64,000 bases of DNA from NCBI RefSeq assembly GCF_024691275.1, contig NZ_JAILNU010000009.1, forward strand, positions 1 through 64,000, read 5' to 3'. Shown here one piece after another: positions 34,098-43,060 of the stretch. Source of the DNA: Ruminococcus sp. GTDB taxonomy: Bacteria > Bacillota > Clostridia > Oscillospirales > Ruminococcaceae. Made by a program: the position numbers and the translations under genes. Position 1 is the stretch's first letter. Each line of letters opens with the position of its first letter. The notes beneath the pieces are model-generated. The model did no database searches. It saw nothing but the letters and a program-made list of their open reading frames with translations, and was not told the origin of the DNA.

Positions 34098-35477
34098 TTA
34101 CAGTTTCAGAAGTATCATATCAGAGCTTCCGTCATACGACATGAGAGCTGTACACACTGCCAGAGCAAGTACAACTATTAAAGGAGTAACAGCGTTCACA
34201 AACGCCTTAACCTTTTTCCTTCCTGTACGCAGCATCATGTTCCTGAAAAGATCCGTTGCTGCATACATGGAAACAAGCAGCATAACTATATAGGATTTTA
34301 GCAGATAGAATGACTGCGAATCAGCAAAGCTGCCGTTTCCGCCTATCATGGCGAAAAGATACCTGACTGAGTATTCCGTACCGTTTCCTGCAAGGAATAC
34401 CGTACAAAAGATAACTACCAAGAACGTATAGATACAGCCTGTGATATTCAGCGGCTTGTTCCTGAGCAGTCTTCCCTCGATAACAACGGCAAGACCAATG
34501 AGGAAGCCCCATAGTGTACCGTTGATACCGACGGTATACCAGAATCCGAAAATTGTCCACCCGAAAACGAAGACAGCTTCCTTCATCCAGCGCTTTGAAC
34601 ACACATTATATATAGGCTTCGTAACATACCTTCTCAGCCACTGTATGACCTGCGACTGCCAGCGGGCTGCAAAGTATTTTATCCTGATGCTGAGCAGCGG
34701 ATAATTGAAGCTCTGAGGGAATCTGAATCCGAAAAAGTAAGCTATGCCCATGCCCATATCGGCAACTCCCGACAAAGTATAGTAAAGGCAAAGCACATAT
34801 GCTGTAACACCGAGCCATGCGGTCATAGCAGACATCTCACTTAAATTTACAGCTTGAACAGCACAGTACAGCTTGAACAAGCCGTCTGCTGCAATTACCT
34901 TCTTGACCAGTCCCTTTGCAAAGATACCCATTCCCTTTCCTGTTTCCGCAAGGCACTCATTGCGGTTGTCCAGCGCCTTTGTGAAAACGCCGTATCGCAG
35001 AAGAGGTCCCATTATGAGCCTCGGGAAGAACATCATATACAGAGCAAACCTAACAATATTCCCGTCAGCCTTTACCCTGCCCTTGTATATATCTATGAGA
35101 GTACCTATAGCTGCAAGGGTGAAGAATGAGATTCCCACAGGATAGAAGCCTTCAGGAACTTTTATTATTCCCTGAAGCCATGTGAAATATTGGGTACGGA
35201 ATACCAGTATAGTTACAAGATCAAAGGTTATACCGCAAGCAAGCGGGACTGCAACGAGCTTATCGTTCTTCCTGACTTTGCTTATCATATGGGCAAATCC
35301 ATAGTTTACTGCGGTATACACGAGCATAAATACGAGAAAATACAGGCTTATCATGCCGCAGAACACCATGCTCAGAACAAGGAGAGTCAGCTCCCTGAAC
35401 CTTTTTGGCGTAAGATAAAACAGCAGCAGTGATATCGGCAGGAACCCGTATATAAACAGCAGGCTGCTATATACCAT
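34098..35477 (-). CDS. MBOAT-family protein with altered catalytic motif
   Basis: A 459-aa membrane protein with about 11 helices in the AlgI/DltB pattern. Family landmarks are YPVGISFFTLAAIGTLIDIY near the N-terminal third, then SGVADMGMGIAYFFGFRFPQ and FNYP. Active members have RRWHISLSTWFRDY and a strictly conserved His in LWHG; here the same places read ARWQSQVIQWLRRY and FWYTVGINGTLWG, so both His residues are replaced (Gln and Tyr). It may be a non-catalytic transporter of acyl groups or a decayed enzyme. The DHHW gene follows directly and the toprim gene overlaps its start. Confidence 0.8.
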   Translation of the reverse strand: MVYSSLLFIYGFLPISLLLFYLTPKRFRELTLLVLSMVFCGMISLYFLVFMLVYTAVNYGFAHMISKVRKNDKLVAVPLACGITFDLVTILVFRTQYFTWLQGIIKVPEGFYPVGISFFTLAAIGTLIDIYKGRVKADGNIVRFALYMMFFPRLIMGPLLRYGVFTKALDNRNECLAETGKGMGIFAKGLVKKVIAADGLFKLYCAVQAVNLSEMSAMTAWLGVTAYVLCLYYTLSGVADMGMGIAYFFGFRFPQSFNYPLLSIRIKYFAARWQSQVIQWLRRYVTKPIYNVCSKRWMKEAVFVFGWTIFGFWYTVGINGTLWGFLIGLAVVIEGRLLRNKPLNITGCIYTFLVVIFCTVFLAGNGTEYSVRYLFAMIGGNGSFADSQSFYLLKSYIVMLLVSMYAATDLFRNMMLRTGRKKVKAFVNAVTPLIVVLALAVCTALMSYDGSSDMILLKL

Positions 35478-36066
35478 TGTATTCCTCCTTAATTTTCTGA
35501 GTTATACGCGCAAGCTCAGCACTGTCCATCATAGTACACAGCACCTCTACAAGAGCACCGGCGGAGAGCTGCTTTGGCAGCCCAAGACTATGCTGTAATC
35601 TTTCACGGAGCTCACGGCTGTTTTCACCGCCGCTCAGCCCCAGCTCATAAAGGGTCATCTTAGTGATATCCGAGCGCTTTCCGCCCTGTGAAGCGGTTAT
35701 TCCGGACTTTTCAAAAGCGCTCAGCAGAGTTTGTACATCAATGCCCTCAACACCCAGCTTGCCCTCAGCGGAAGGCTTGACCTTTCGTTTTTCCTTGCCG
35801 AAAACATCGGGGATATAAACATTCGTGACCTTTCCGCTGCCGACAGCACCTTTTATATAGCCTCTTATCTTCCGACCTGCCGCATCGGAATCGGTGAGGA
35901 TTATTATACCTGTTTTTTTAGCGTAATAGCGGATAAGCTCCAGCTTTTCGCTGTCTTTGAAAATACCGAAACCATTTGTAATGATTATGACTGCATCAAC
36001 GATAGAAGCGAGCTTTATCTTGTCATATTTGCCCTCAACTATGATAGCTTCATCTATTTTTATCAT
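35467..36066 (-). CDS. rnmV: Toprim-domain protein (ribonuclease M5-like, DUF4093)
   Basis: A 199-aa protein. The Toprim core is clear: AIIVEGKYDKIKL with the catalytic Glu, TNGFGIF, and IIILTDSDAAGRKIRGYI with the DxD motif. The second half (TKMTLYELGLSGGENS) matches the DUF4093 part of RNase M5-type proteins. RNase M5 matures 5S rRNA; this clostridial version is slightly divergent, so the exact substrate is inferred. It overlaps the MBOAT-like gene and follows holA by 11 nt. Confidence 0.78.
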   Translation of the reverse strand: MIKIDEAIIVEGKYDKIKLASIVDAVIIITNGFGIFKDSEKLELIRYYAKKTGIIILTDSDAAGRKIRGYIKGAVGSGKVTNVYIPDVFGKEKRKVKPSAEGKLGVEGIDVQTLLSAFEKSGITASQGGKRSDITKMTLYELGLSGGENSRELRERLQHSLGLPKQLSAGALVEVLCTMMDSAELARITQKIKEEYNGI

Positions 36067-36077
36067 GATATCCTCCG

Positions 36078-37160
36078 CTAATTTTTTGTCATGAGCATTT
36101 TTGTGACCGTCTGTTCGAGAATGATCTTCTCGTCACCGCCGCCCGAATTAAGCTTCACATTGGTATCGCGCAGTATCCCGATGCACTCACGCAGCCTCCG
36201 TATGCTCATGCGGGAGCTGTCACGGAAGGCATTTTTGACCTTGAATTCCCAAACATAGCCAAAATCATTTTTCACGTCTATGATCTGTTTGCCGCACTTC
36301 CTTGCACAGGCTGCGCGGTACATATCCACAAATGATGCAGTTATATTTGCAAGAACGGCGCCGCGGTTTTCCTTATCCTGCATAAGCTCGTCAAGAGCAT
36401 CGAAAGCGGCACGTTTGTTGAAAGCCGCAACAGCGTCTGCAAGCTTGAAGAACGTGACATCGCTCTGTCTGTGAACGAGATTGTGAAGTATCTCAGGCGT
36501 TATCTCATTTTTCTGCGCATATGAGCACAGCTTGTCTATCTCATTTTTGATTGTGAGAGTGTCCGACTGACACATTTCAGCGAGCTCACGGGCAGTATCA
36601 AGGGATATCAGCCCTCCCCTTGCCGAAACACTTGCCGCGATATCTTTGGCAAGCTCAGCCTCGGTCTTTATGGCACATTCAACAAGTTCGCCGATCTTTG
36701 CAGCATAGTCAGCCAGCTTTTTATTCTTGTCCTTGATTATGCTTTTGCCTGTCTTGTAATCAGCCTTAGCAGCTATCTCAAAGCCCGTGACATTGAATAT
36801 GACAACTGTCTGAGGCGGTATATCCTTCAGGACTTCCATGAGCTTTTTATTGAGATCGTCCGCTCTCAGCCCAGCCATATTTTCACGAGGCTTTTCGCAG
36901 TTGTAGTCATTGATGAGGATACAGTTGTGCTCCGCAATCATAGGCATCATCTGTATCATATCGTAAAGCTCCGAGGTATCAAGGTATCTGCCGTCCAGCT
37001 TATTGAGGGCGAACTCCTCATTATCGCCGACAGCTTCTTTGATTATGAGCTTTGTTATCTTTTCGACTTCGGGGATATTTTTACCGAAGATATAGTACAG
37101 ATTTTTCAGCTCGCCCTTTTTGAGCTGAACCTTAATGGATTTAGGATCTGTCTGTGGCAT
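36078..37160 (-). CDS. holA: DNA polymerase III subunit delta
   Basis: A 360-aa clamp-loader subunit that opens the beta clamp. Recognised from the overall HolA pattern: YYIFGKNIPEVEKITKLII at the start, ILINDYNCEKP, TVVIFNVTGFE, the AAA-type domain II with AELAKDIAASVSARGGLIS, NEIDKLCSYA, and FFKLADAVAAF in the third domain. Length is usual. It overlaps the comEC stop by one base and precedes the toprim gene, a common clostridial order (comEC-holA). Confidence 0.9.
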   Translation of the reverse strand: MPQTDPKSIKVQLKKGELKNLYYIFGKNIPEVEKITKLIIKEAVGDNEEFALNKLDGRYLDTSELYDMIQMMPMIAEHNCILINDYNCEKPRENMAGLRADDLNKKLMEVLKDIPPQTVVIFNVTGFEIAAKADYKTGKSIIKDKNKKLADYAAKIGELVECAIKTEAELAKDIAASVSARGGLISLDTARELAEMCQSDTLTIKNEIDKLCSYAQKNEITPEILHNLVHRQSDVTFFKLADAVAAFNKRAAFDALDELMQDKENRGAVLANITASFVDMYRAACARKCGKQIIDVKNDFGYVWEFKVKNAFRDSSRMSIRRLRECIGILRDTNVKLNSGGGDEKIILEQTVTKMLMTKN

Positions 37161-39205
37161 TACAGCCTCCTTATATCAAATCTGCCGCTATCCGACAGCA
37201 CTATCTCAAAATTATTGTTTCCGCTGATATACAGCGTATTATCTGGAACATCGGCATCGTGCGGAGAATTTCCGCATATAACGGCAAGAACGCCGCTATC
37301 CTTTACAGCTTTTATGCTATCGGCAAAGCATACCGAGCTGCCGCTGTCTTCCACACGTACTGCTCCGTCATCGAAGGAGATCCTCAGATCACCGCATCTT
37401 ATCTCCGCAGAGCATCCTACAGCAGAAATACCCATATCTTCCCCGACAAATTCATCTTCACACACAGCAAGCCAGTTTTCCACATCGGTATAACTCAGCT
37501 CCTTGTCATATGAAGCAAAAGCCGCATTGACCTTTTCCGTGAGAACAACATTATCAACTCTGCCGATACCGTTCTTTGAAAGGTACTTTTTCACATATGC
37601 AGCCGAACGGTAATGACCGCTCAGGTCAATGACCTCTGCCGTACCGTTTGAACTCACAACAATCGCTGCATTGTTTCCTTTGCCTAAAACAGCAACTATA
37701 GTCTGTTCACTGCGCTTCATCTGTGAAATACCGCTTACGGCAAAAAGAAATGCAACAGCCGCAGCTGCTGAAATACATATATAACGCCTGTTTCTGAATA
37801 TGGCAACGGCGAACGCGACACATATCGCACATATTATCAGTCCGCCTCTTACCGCCCTGCTGTCACATGCAAAATGAGTGTACCTTATATGAGCAGCGGC
37901 ATCTGATATGCGCAGCACCATATCGTTCACAGCCTTTGCAAACGGCAGAAGATCAACAACACCTGCTGTCAGAGCATAAATAAGTCCTATGACCATTGAC
38001 AGCGAACAGAACGGAACGATAATTATATTTGTCAGCGGTGAAACAAGTGACGTTTCATCAAAGTACATAAGCGAAAACGGCAGTATACAGACTGTCGTAC
38101 ACAGCATTACCGCAAAGTTTACTGCTGCTTTCCGAAACAAAGTATCTCTCGGCATATCTTTTGTCATGTACGGTGCAAAAACCGCGATTCCGAAAGCACC
38201 TGCAACTGACAGAATAAATCCGCTGTCATAGACCGCATATGGCTGACAAATACATATAAGCAGAACAGCACCAGCAAGTGCATTGAAGGAGTCGTTCTGC
38301 CGTCGGAAAAGCCCTGCCGCATAAAAGAAATTCATCATTATTGCAGCACGTATCGCGGAAACAGGATAATTCGCAAGAGCTGTAATAAATATTATCAATA
38401 TTTCCATGACAGCAAAGGAAATGTATTTATTCACTCTGCAAATTCTGAGAAGTCCCATGAGAACAAGCACAGCCACCGAAACATGAAGTCCCGACACTGC
38501 CAGAATATGACCTATCCCGCAGCGGTATAAAGCAGTTTTCACACCCTGATCCATGCCGCGTTTCTCTCCGAAAACCATACCTGCCATCAGGTCGCCGCTG
38601 TCATCTCCGAGCTTAACGCGGAAATCCGAAATAATGCGTTCACGGTAGGAAGCTGCCGCCCTGCTCAGCTTTTTGGCATCAGTATGCTCGATACTGATAT
38701 CCTTTGCGCTATCCAGTGCAAGGAAGACTCCATCTGACTTGTAATACCGCTCACTATCGAACAGATAATCACAGGACTGGCGTGAAAATTCACATTCGCC
38801 TATACTGATGATATCTCCAAGCTCGGCATATTCACCCTGCGTGTAAAAACTTACCCTCGCAGGAATATCGCCGTTTATGCGTCCGCTGAGGATATAGTTC
38901 GATTTTTCTCCGCTGTACCGTACAGCATCGGTGACCTCGCCGCGGAAGCTTCCCTTACACTCCTCCATAGTCATGCATCTGTCATAATCTGCGGCAGTAT
39001 AAACACTGAATACTATCACCGCAGCTGCAAAGAATACCGACATCATTCCGTAGTCAAAAGCTTTAAAGCTATACCTCCTGCCCACGACAGCCGCTGCTGC
39101 GATAACAGCTGCGAAGCCAACGATCAGGGCAGGACTTGTAAAAAATGAAGCGAAAAATAATCCCGCCATATACGCTGCCGCAGCTCCAATCATTTTTCGC
39201 TTCAT
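37160..39205 (-). CDS. comEC: ComEC/Rec2-family DNA-uptake channel protein
   Basis: A 681-aa membrane protein. N-terminal helices (1-65) are followed by a DUF4131-like OB-type region and the Competence domain, marked by GIGHILAVSGLHVSVAVLVL and YPVSAIRAAIMMNFFYAAG. ComEC forms the inner-membrane pore for single-stranded DNA. The C-terminal domain, normally metallo-beta-lactamase-like, starts with VAVLGKGNNAAIVV but its HxHxDH motif is absent (VVLTEKVNAAFASY at that place), so nuclease activity is unlikely. No other competence gene lies in the window. Confidence 0.85.
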   Translation of the reverse strand: MKRKMIGAAAAYMAGLFFASFFTSPALIVGFAAVIAAAAVVGRRYSFKAFDYGMMSVFFAAAVIVFSVYTAADYDRCMTMEECKGSFRGEVTDAVRYSGEKSNYILSGRINGDIPARVSFYTQGEYAELGDIISIGECEFSRQSCDYLFDSERYYKSDGVFLALDSAKDISIEHTDAKKLSRAAASYRERIISDFRVKLGDDSGDLMAGMVFGEKRGMDQGVKTALYRCGIGHILAVSGLHVSVAVLVLMGLLRICRVNKYISFAVMEILIIFITALANYPVSAIRAAIMMNFFYAAGLFRRQNDSFNALAGAVLLICICQPYAVYDSGFILSVAGAFGIAVFAPYMTKDMPRDTLFRKAAVNFAVMLCTTVCILPFSLMYFDETSLVSPLTNIIIVPFCSLSMVIGLIYALTAGVVDLLPFAKAVNDMVLRISDAAAHIRYTHFACDSRAVRGGLIICAICVAFAVAIFRNRRYICISAAAAVAFLFAVSGISQMKRSEQTIVAVLGKGNNAAIVVSSNGTAEVIDLSGHYRSAAYVKKYLSKNGIGRVDNVVLTEKVNAAFASYDKELSYTDVENWLAVCEDEFVGEDMGISAVGCSAEIRCGDLRISFDDGAVRVEDSGSSVCFADSIKAVKDSGVLAVICGNSPHDADVPDNTLYISGNNNFEIVLSDSGRFDIRRL

Positions 39206-39215
39206 AAATTATACC

Positions 39216-39764
39216 TTATTTAAAGAAAAGCGGAAGCTTTTCAAGGAAGATTATATCCTTCCTGTCAGCAGCATCGCCCTCAGCAAGAACGGCTGCCTTA
39301 CCTGTGATCTCTCCGCCTGCCTCATTGACAAGCTTTTCCAGTGCGAGAAGTGACTCACCTGTGCTGATAACGTCATCAACTATGAGAACCTGCTTGCCTC
39401 TGAGCAACTCGGCTTTTTCCTGTGAGAGGTAAAGTGTCTGCTCAGCCGCAGTAGTGATGGACTTTACTGTAACAGCGATAGGATCTGTCATGTAGAGCTT
39501 TACAGACTTTCTTGCTACTACATAAGGCTTTCCGCTCTCTCTTGCCATTTCGTAAGCAAGCGGGATACCCTTTGACTCAGCTGTCACTATCACATCAAAG
39601 TAAGGAGACTTTGCGAGAAGCTGATTTGCAACAGCCATAGTAAGCTCCACATCTGAGAACATAACGAAAGCAGCAATATCCAGCTTATCATTAAGAGGAC
39701 AGATAGGAAGCTCTCTCTCAAGACCTGCAACCTTTAACTTATAAGTATTTTCCACGATCAACAC
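39216..39764 (-). CDS. Type I phosphoribosyltransferase (purine PRTase-like)
   Basis: A 182-aa cytoplasmic protein with the PRPP-binding motif QVLIVDDVISTGES (about 129-142) and the loop FDVIVTAESKGIPLAYEMA. Length and layout fit adenine or xanthine/hypoxanthine phosphoribosyltransferases, which salvage purine bases; the base specificity cannot be set by eye. It is encoded between the HIT-protein and comEC genes, with 3 nt to the first, so it is part of the alaS operon group. Confidence 0.8.
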   Translation of the reverse strand: MLIVENTYKLKVAGLERELPICPLNDKLDIAAFVMFSDVELTMAVANQLLAKSPYFDVIVTAESKGIPLAYEMARESGKPYVVARKSVKLYMTDPIAVTVKSITTAAEQTLYLSQEKAELLRGKQVLIVDDVISTGESLLALEKLVNEAGGEITGKAAVLAEGDAADRKDIIFLEKLPLFFK

Positions 39765-39767
39765 TCC

Positions 39768-40121
39768 TTATTCAGTTTTGCCGAGGGATTCAGGACCCCA
39801 GCCCATTTTTACGCCTGCAAGCATATGGAAATGCAGATGCTTTACGGTCTGACCTGCATCGTCGCCGCAGTTATTGATGATACGATAGCTCTCGATACCC
39901 TCAGCCTTTGCGATCTTTGCAGCAGCCTCGAACACCTTGGCTACAGATGAGGAATTTTCCTCGGTTATCTCGTTAGCAGAGGAGATATGCACCTTAGGGA
40001 TTATAAGATAATGAACAGGAGCTATAGGAGCGATGTCCTTGAAAGCATAGACAAACTCGTCCTCATAGACCTTAGTGCTTGGAATCTCGCCGTCGATAAT
40101 TTTGCAGAATAAACAATCCAT
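39768..40121 (-). CDS. HIT-family nucleotide hydrolase
   Basis: A 117-aa histidine-triad protein. The zinc-like start CLFCKIIDGEIPSTKVYED and the catalytic triad QTVKHLHFHMLAG near the C-terminus are diagnostic. HINT-branch enzymes hydrolyse adenosine phosphoramidates and aminoacyl-adenylates. Its place right behind alaS fits removal of aminoacyl-AMP, though this arrangement may be chance. The ribosome site AAAGGAG lies before the ATG. Confidence 0.9.
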   Translation of the reverse strand: MDCLFCKIIDGEIPSTKVYEDEFVYAFKDIAPIAPVHYLIIPKVHISSANEITEENSSSVAKVFEAAAKIAKAEGIESYRIINNCGDDAGQTVKHLHFHMLAGVKMGWGPESLGKTE

Positions 40122-40177
40122 ACTGATTCTCCTTTACAATATTTTTTATATCAGGGCGGACTCAGCCGCCCTTAGAA

Positions 40178-42808
40178 TTACTTAACAGTGTCTGCAACAA
40201 CGTCCGCAAATTTAGCAAGTGCATCGTCGATCTTAGCGATATCGCCTGCACCTGCCATAGCTCCGTCAGGCTTTCCGCCGCCCTTACCGCCTGTTACAGC
40301 AGCTATCTCGCGGACGATCTTGCCTGCGTTGGCACCCTTCGCAACAGCTTCCTTTGTACATACGCAGTAGAATGTGCCCTTTTCGCCGACAGTGCCTGCA
40401 AAGAGAGCTATAATAGCTTCGTCCTTGTCCTTGACGCTGTCGCCCAGCTTTCTGAGAGCATCAGGAGCAGAACCTTCCATACGTGCGGAAACGATCTTCA
40501 CGCCGTTTACTTCCTTAGCGTTGTCGAAGAGAGCAGCTGTCTTGGAGTTAGCTATCTGCTGTGTAAGGCTTTCCAGCTTCTTGTCCTTCTCCTTTGACTC
40601 AGCAGCAATTGCAGCGCACTTCTCGGGGAGTTCTGTGATATTTGCAAGCTTGAGAGCCTTTGCTGACTTGATGATAGTATTCTTGAACTCGTTGAGGAGA
40701 TTGATAACGTTCATACCTGTAACAGCTTCGATACGTCTTACGCCTGCTGCAACAGAGCTCTCGGAAACTATCTTGAAAAGACCGATCTGAGCAGTATTTG
40801 ATATATGAGTACCGCCGCAGAACTCAACTGACTTGTTAGCAGTTACAACGCGGACAGTATCACCGTACTTCTCGCCAAAGAGAGCCATAGCGCCCAGCTT
40901 TCTTGCCTCGTCGATAGGCATTTCCTTCATAGTAACAGGGAAAGAAGACATTATCTCAGCATTTACGATGTCCTCGACTCTTGCTATCTCCTCCTCAGTC
41001 ATAGCGCTGAAGTGGTTGAAGTCGAAACGGCAAGCCTTTTCGTTAACGAGCTGACCGGCCTGATGAACGTGGTCGCCAAGCACCTGTCTGAGTGCGTGCT
41101 GGAGAAGATGTGCAGTTGTATGGTTGCGCATGATAGCCATTCTGCGATCCTTCTCTATCTGAGCGAGGACTTTGTCTCCCTTGGAGATGCTTCCCTGCTC
41201 AACTGTAGCGATATGGAGGAAATGTCCCTCTGACTTTATAGTATCATCAACAGAAGCGATATTAGCGCCGTTGATGAGCATACCTGTGTCGCCGACCTGT
41301 CCGCCGCTCTCAGCGTAGAAAGGAGTAACATCGAGAACGATAACAACATCGTCGCCCTCAACAGCTGTTTCAACTTCCTTGCCGTCCTTGTAGATAGCGA
41401 GTATCTCAGCGTCCTCAGCCTCGAAGTCGGTATAACCTGTGAATATAGTTGCCGGAGCATCTACCTTGATGCTGTTGTCAGCCCATGACGAACCTGCCTT
41501 TGCAGCGTGGTCAGCCTTAGCTCTTGCTCTCTGCTCCTTAGCAAGCTCTGTGAAGCGCTCGCGGTCAACTGTGTAGCCCTTCTCCTCGCATATTTCCTCT
41601 GTGAGGTCTATCGGGAAGCCGTATGTATCGGAAAGCTTGAATGCGTCGTCGCCCGAGAGTACCTTACCGCCCTCAGCAGCAAGCTTTTCTGTGAACTGAT
41701 TGAGGAGCTCTGTGCCCTTGTCGATAGTCTTTGCAAAAGCTTCTTCCTCAACGCCTATTATCTTCTTGATATAGTCGCGCTTTTCAGCAAGCTCAGGATA
41801 AGCATTTGCGTTCTCGTTGATAACTGTATCGCAAACCTCTGTGAGGAAAGGTCTCTTAACGCCTAAGAGTCTGCCGTGACGGGCAGCTCTTCTGAGGAGG
41901 CGGCGGAGAACATATCCGCGTCCCTCGTTTGAAGGAAGGATACCGTCGCCTACCATGAAGGTAGTGCTTCTGATGTGATCTGTGATAACACGAAGCGAAA
42001 CGTCCTTCTTAGCGTCTTTCTTATATTCAACACCTGCAATGGAGGAAATGTGCTTCATGATATTCTGAACAGTATCTACCTCGAAGATATTGTCAACACC
42101 CTGCATTACACAAGCAAGTCTTTCAAGACCCATACCAGTGTCGATGTTCTTGCTCTTCATCTCAGCGTAGTGACCTTCACCGTCACTGTCGAACTGGCTG
42201 AAAACGAGGTTCCATATCTCAATAACTCTGTCGCAGTCGCTTGCCTGCTCGAAGCTCTCGAAAGGACCATAAGCCTCTCCGCGGTCAAAGTGTATCTCAG
42301 AACATGGACCGCAAGGACCTGAACCGTGCTCCCAGAAGTTGTCCTTCTTGCCGAGACGGATTATCCTGTCGTGAGGGATACCGATATGGTTCTCCCAGAT
42401 CTGCTCAGCCTCGTCATCGCTCTCGAATATTGTGATCCAGAGCTTTTCAGCAGGGATCTCAAGTGTCTTTGTGAGGAACTCCCAAGCCCAATCGATAGCC
42501 TCTGTCTTGAAGTAATCGCCGAAAGAGAAATTGCCGAGCATCTCGAAATATGTACCGTGACGAGCAGTCTTGCCAACGCTCTCGATATCGGGAGTTCTGA
42601 TACATTTCTGGCAGGTAGTTACTCTCTTGTTCGGAGGAGTAGCCTGTCCGAGGAAAAACTTTTTAAGAGGAGCCATACCTGAATTGATAAGAAGGAGGCT
42701 CTTGTCACCCTGAGGTACAAGTGAAGCGCTCGCCATTCTTGTATGGTTCTTACTTTCAAAGAATGAAAGATACTTTTCACGAAGATCATTAAGACCTGTC
42801 CACTGCAT
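40178..42808 (-). CDS. alaS: Alanyl-tRNA synthetase
   Basis: An 876-aa class II synthetase charging tRNA-Ala. Seen are the start LREKYLSFFESKNHTRMASA, the class II core FEMLGNFSFGDYFK, GMGLERLACVMQG, the editing-domain motifs HTTAHLLQHALR and CGGTHISNT (zinc ligands), and the C-terminal Gly-rich domain with GGKGGGKPDGAMAG. Length is standard. AAAGGAG lies before the ATG. Its 5' leader is unusual: promoter, T-box riboswitch with terminator, then two tRNA-like elements before the start codon. Expression should rise when uncharged tRNA-Ala accumulates. Confidence 0.96.
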   Translation of the reverse strand: MQWTGLNDLREKYLSFFESKNHTRMASASLVPQGDKSLLLINSGMAPLKKFFLGQATPPNKRVTTCQKCIRTPDIESVGKTARHGTYFEMLGNFSFGDYFKTEAIDWAWEFLTKTLEIPAEKLWITIFESDDEAEQIWENHIGIPHDRIIRLGKKDNFWEHGSGPCGPCSEIHFDRGEAYGPFESFEQASDCDRVIEIWNLVFSQFDSDGEGHYAEMKSKNIDTGMGLERLACVMQGVDNIFEVDTVQNIMKHISSIAGVEYKKDAKKDVSLRVITDHIRSTTFMVGDGILPSNEGRGYVLRRLLRRAARHGRLLGVKRPFLTEVCDTVINENANAYPELAEKRDYIKKIIGVEEEAFAKTIDKGTELLNQFTEKLAAEGGKVLSGDDAFKLSDTYGFPIDLTEEICEEKGYTVDRERFTELAKEQRARAKADHAAKAGSSWADNSIKVDAPATIFTGYTDFEAEDAEILAIYKDGKEVETAVEGDDVVIVLDVTPFYAESGGQVGDTGMLINGANIASVDDTIKSEGHFLHIATVEQGSISKGDKVLAQIEKDRRMAIMRNHTTAHLLQHALRQVLGDHVHQAGQLVNEKACRFDFNHFSAMTEEEIARVEDIVNAEIMSSFPVTMKEMPIDEARKLGAMALFGEKYGDTVRVVTANKSVEFCGGTHISNTAQIGLFKIVSESSVAAGVRRIEAVTGMNVINLLNEFKNTIIKSAKALKLANITELPEKCAAIAAESKEKDKKLESLTQQIANSKTAALFDNAKEVNGVKIVSARMEGSAPDALRKLGDSVKDKDEAIIALFAGTVGEKGTFYCVCTKEAVAKGANAGKIVREIAAVTGGKGGGKPDGAMAGAGDIAKIDDALAKFADVVADTVK

Positions 42809-42838
42809 AAATATATCTCCTTTAAAATATTATTGCGG

Positions 42839-42950
42839 TGTACCGTACAGGATTTTAACCTGTGCCCTCCGACGTGGAACAGTTATGCTGTTACCGTCTT
42901 TGGCAAGACGGAGTTTTACATCGGCGTTCTGAACGCTGAACTAACGGTAC
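42839..42950 (-). ncRNA. tRNA-like element 2 in the alaS leader
   Basis: The minus strand folds as a cloverleaf: acceptor GTACCGT/ACGGTAC (7 of 7 pairs), D stem GTTC/GAAC, T stem ACAGG/CCTGT (5 of 5) with loop TTAAAAT. The anticodon domain is enlarged: an outer stem CCGATGT/ACGTCGG encloses a hairpin CCGTC-TTGCCAAA-GACGG and a second hairpin AACAG-CATAA-CTGTT. The D loop lacks GG and the T loop lacks C56, so the usual elbow contact is lost on both sides. It ends A-CC-G rather than ACCA. It is a tRNA-derived structure, not a normal tRNA; it lies 31 nt before the alaS ATG. Confidence 0.7.
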
Positions 42951-42963
42951 GTATACATATAGG

Positions 42964-43056
42964 TGCGCCGTGCGGGATTTGAACCTGCGGATCATAAAAT
43001 GCTGAACCTCTCTTATACAAGACAGTGATTTGCTCTGCCAACTGAGCTAACGGCGC
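42964..43056 (-). ncRNA. tRNA-like element 1 directly after the alaS T-box
   Basis: On the minus strand the acceptor GCGCCGT/ACGGCGC, the D arm GCTC-AGTTGGCA-GAGC with GG, and the T arm GCAGG-TTCAAAT-CCCGC (one A-C mismatch) are those of a canonical tRNA, including the elbow bases. Between them lie 43 nt instead of the usual 22: a hairpin CTGTC-TTGTATAA-GAGAG with an 8-nt loop and one G-G mismatch, then a GGTTCA/TGATCC arm. The end is A-CC-T. A class II-like tRNA with GTA in the loop is possible, but the 8-nt loop argues against normal decoding. It starts 5 nt after the T-box terminator. Confidence 0.7.
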
Positions 43057-43060
43057 ATAA

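Noticed and set aside
42964..43056. Calling element 1 an ordinary tRNA gene
   Set aside because: Acceptor, D and T arms fit, but the anticodon region is 43 nt with an 8-nt loop and a stem mismatch, so no isotype can be assigned safely.
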